Below are positions 20,271 through 21,165 of a stretch of DNA of 21,165 bases, one piece after another (the stretch's first letter is position 1; every line of letters starts with the position of its first letter). Origin of the DNA: a virus; IMG/VR virus record IMGVR_UViG_3300035666_001431, positions 1-21,165 of that record. One strand, given 5' to 3'. The notes under the pieces were generated by a model. The model was not told the DNA's origin. It made no database searches and saw only the letters and a list, made by a program, of their open reading frames with translations. The position numbers were made by a program, and so were the translations under genes.

Positions 20271-20944
20271 GATGCCTCTCCAAGTATTCTTTCTTGAGCA
20301 ATACTGTGATACTCAGCGTCCATTTCAATGCCTATAAAATTACGATTCAATAATTTGCAAGCTAATCCTGTTGTGCCTGAACCCATAAATGGATCTACTA
20401 TTGTGTAATCAGGTGGCAAGATACCAATAATTCTTTTCATAACTTCTAAAGGCATTTGACAAGGATGCTTTGTTTTTTCTTTTGATACATTTTTTATCTG
20501 GTTAATCTCCCACCAGTCATAGAGCCTTGCTGTTTTACCATCAGCAATTCTTTGCATAATTCTTTTGTCTGTTGGATTTTTATATGGCTGTCCATATTGT
20601 TTGAAGTCTGGCTTGATACCAAAGAATGCTATATCCCTATGTTGCTTTGCTGTGTTGGAGTTATACACCCAGCTAACAACTTTATCAGGAAACTCGCCAA
20701 CTTGAAATGCTATCTTGTATATCTCTTCTGGATAATGTATAACAACAAACGGAGAGTATTGAAATATAGAAGCAAGCATCTCATAGTATTCCTGCGAACC
20801 CATATTGTCTTTGTAATTGTTATAGTGATACCCAATATTGAAAGGCGGGTCAGTCACAATTACAAACTTTTTTTCTTTTACATTTATCTTAGGTAACTCC
20901 TCTGAACAGTCACCTAAAATTAGTTCACTTTTAATATTAGTCAT
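20267..20944 (-). CDS. DNA methyltransferase, beta-class N6-adenine/N4-cytosine type
   Basis: It transfers a methyl group from S-adenosylmethionine to an exocyclic amino group in DNA. The catalytic motif IV, TDPPF (residues 31-35), precedes the AdoMet-binding motif I, DPFMGSGTTG (184-193), followed by NFIGIEMD. This order defines the beta class. DPPF most often means adenine N6, but cytosine N4 cannot be excluded. The protein is 225 aa, short, with little room for a large target-recognition domain. No restriction enzyme is adjacent, so it looks like a solitary protective or regulatory enzyme, complementing the ArdA-like protein. It is AT-richer than the early genes, which hints at separate acquisition. 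It overlaps the Nmad1-like gene by 8 nt. Confidence 0.93.
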   Translation of the reverse strand: MTNIKSELILGDCSEELPKINVKEKKFVIVTDPPFNIGYHYNNYKDNMGSQEYYEMLASIFQYSPFVVIHYPEEIYKIAFQVGEFPDKVVSWVYNSNTAKQHRDIAFFGIKPDFKQYGQPYKNPTDKRIMQRIADGKTARLYDWWEINQIKNVSKEKTKHPCQMPLEVMKRIIGILPPDYTIVDPFMGSGTTGLACKLLNRNFIGIEMDAEYHSIAQERILGEAS

Positions 20945-21165
20945 TGGGAACTTCAGGCCAAGTCTTATCTAGGACCATCATTGCAATAGCGGAATAGTTA
21001 AGTAGATCTAAGAAACTATCTCTGAGTGACTCGTTGCTGGGAGAGACTTCACTATCAACGAGGTGATTGATTCTAGCCACCTTGTCGTGCATACGCACTC
21101 GTAATCCGTTGAGTGCTCCACCTGGACTGTGAGAGATGTTCTTTGGACCATAATCTTTATGTTTG
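20937..21165 (-). CDS. Nmad1/DUF1599-like protein, partial (5' end off right edge)
   Basis: The 76 C-terminal codons are visible. The sequence KHKDYGPKNISHSPGGALNG, then LRVRMHDKVARINHLV, then ESLRDSFLDLLNYSAIAMMV, matches the pattern of DUF1599, called nucleotide modification associated domain 1: a DYG motif, R-x-x-x-K-x-R, and a C-terminal ESL-x-D-x-x-x-DL-x-NY helix. The family is common in phages near nucleotide and DNA modification genes; its exact chemistry is not established. It ends inside the start of the methyltransferase (8-nt overlap), so the two are co-expressed. Confidence 0.85.
   Translation of the reverse strand, partial: KHKDYGPKNISHSPGGALNGLRVRMHDKVARINHLVDSEVSPSNESLRDSFLDLLNYSAIAMMVLDKTWPEVPND

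Overview
The window is part of a tailed double-stranded DNA phage genome (Caudoviricetes). The direct evidence is a large terminase, a portal protein, an actinophage-style scaffolding protein at the left edge, long head-associated proteins, and a lysozyme/transglycosylase-fold enzyme. The lysozyme domain (ESRFD ... SSAFGIAQ, two conserved cysteines, RYGTPC) is of the aggregation-promoting-factor-like type common in actinobacteria and their phages. The scaffold also resembles actinophage scaffolds. An actinobacterial host, probably aquatic given the modest GC content, is an inference. No integrase, tRNA or tail gene is visible.

Layout. (1) Positions 1-13.98 kb, minus strand: the late packaging and head operon. 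It reads terminase large subunit, two small very basic proteins, portal, a 42-aa basic protein, two small proteins, a giant 1613-aa protein, three more virion-like proteins (221, 531 and 479 aa), a hairpin-rich gap, and a scaffold that runs off the left edge. (2) 13.99-14.79 kb: a non-coding divergent control region. It holds several hairpins, two perfect DnaA boxes, a dense cluster of CCWGG words, a sigma70-like promoter and two related palindromes near its two ends. It is the best candidate for an origin plus an early/late switch. (3) 14.79-19.02 kb, plus strand: an early operon, richer in G+C and in coding-strand purines over its first part. It encodes an ArdA-like antirestriction protein with added CxxC pairs, a 41-aa zinc-ribbon protein, a shortened DnaN-like sliding clamp, and a run of very small proteins. 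Six successive junctions in this run have exactly 8-nt start/stop overlaps. The operon ends with a membrane-anchored lysozyme and a terminator at 19.07-19.10 kb. (4) 19.1-21.17 kb, minus strand: a compact overlapping cluster. It reads Nmad1/DUF1599-like protein (partial), DNA methyltransferase, sigma-factor-like HTH protein, putative PD-(D/E)XK nuclease and FmdB-type zinc ribbon. It converges on the early operon.

How the parts fit. The early operon and the right-hand cluster look devoted to surviving restriction (ArdA, methyltransferase), replication (clamp, DnaA boxes), transcriptional control (sigma-like protein, zinc ribbons) and lysis. The leftward operon packages DNA and builds heads. 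Many real genes here are 27-60 codons long and are linked by overlapping stop and start codons.

The points most worth follow-up are the modular 8-nt-overlap cassette array, the shortened two-domain-like bacterial clamp, the DnaA-box/CCWGG/palindrome control region, the lysozyme membrane anchor encoded inside another gene, and the likely ATT start of the terminase.
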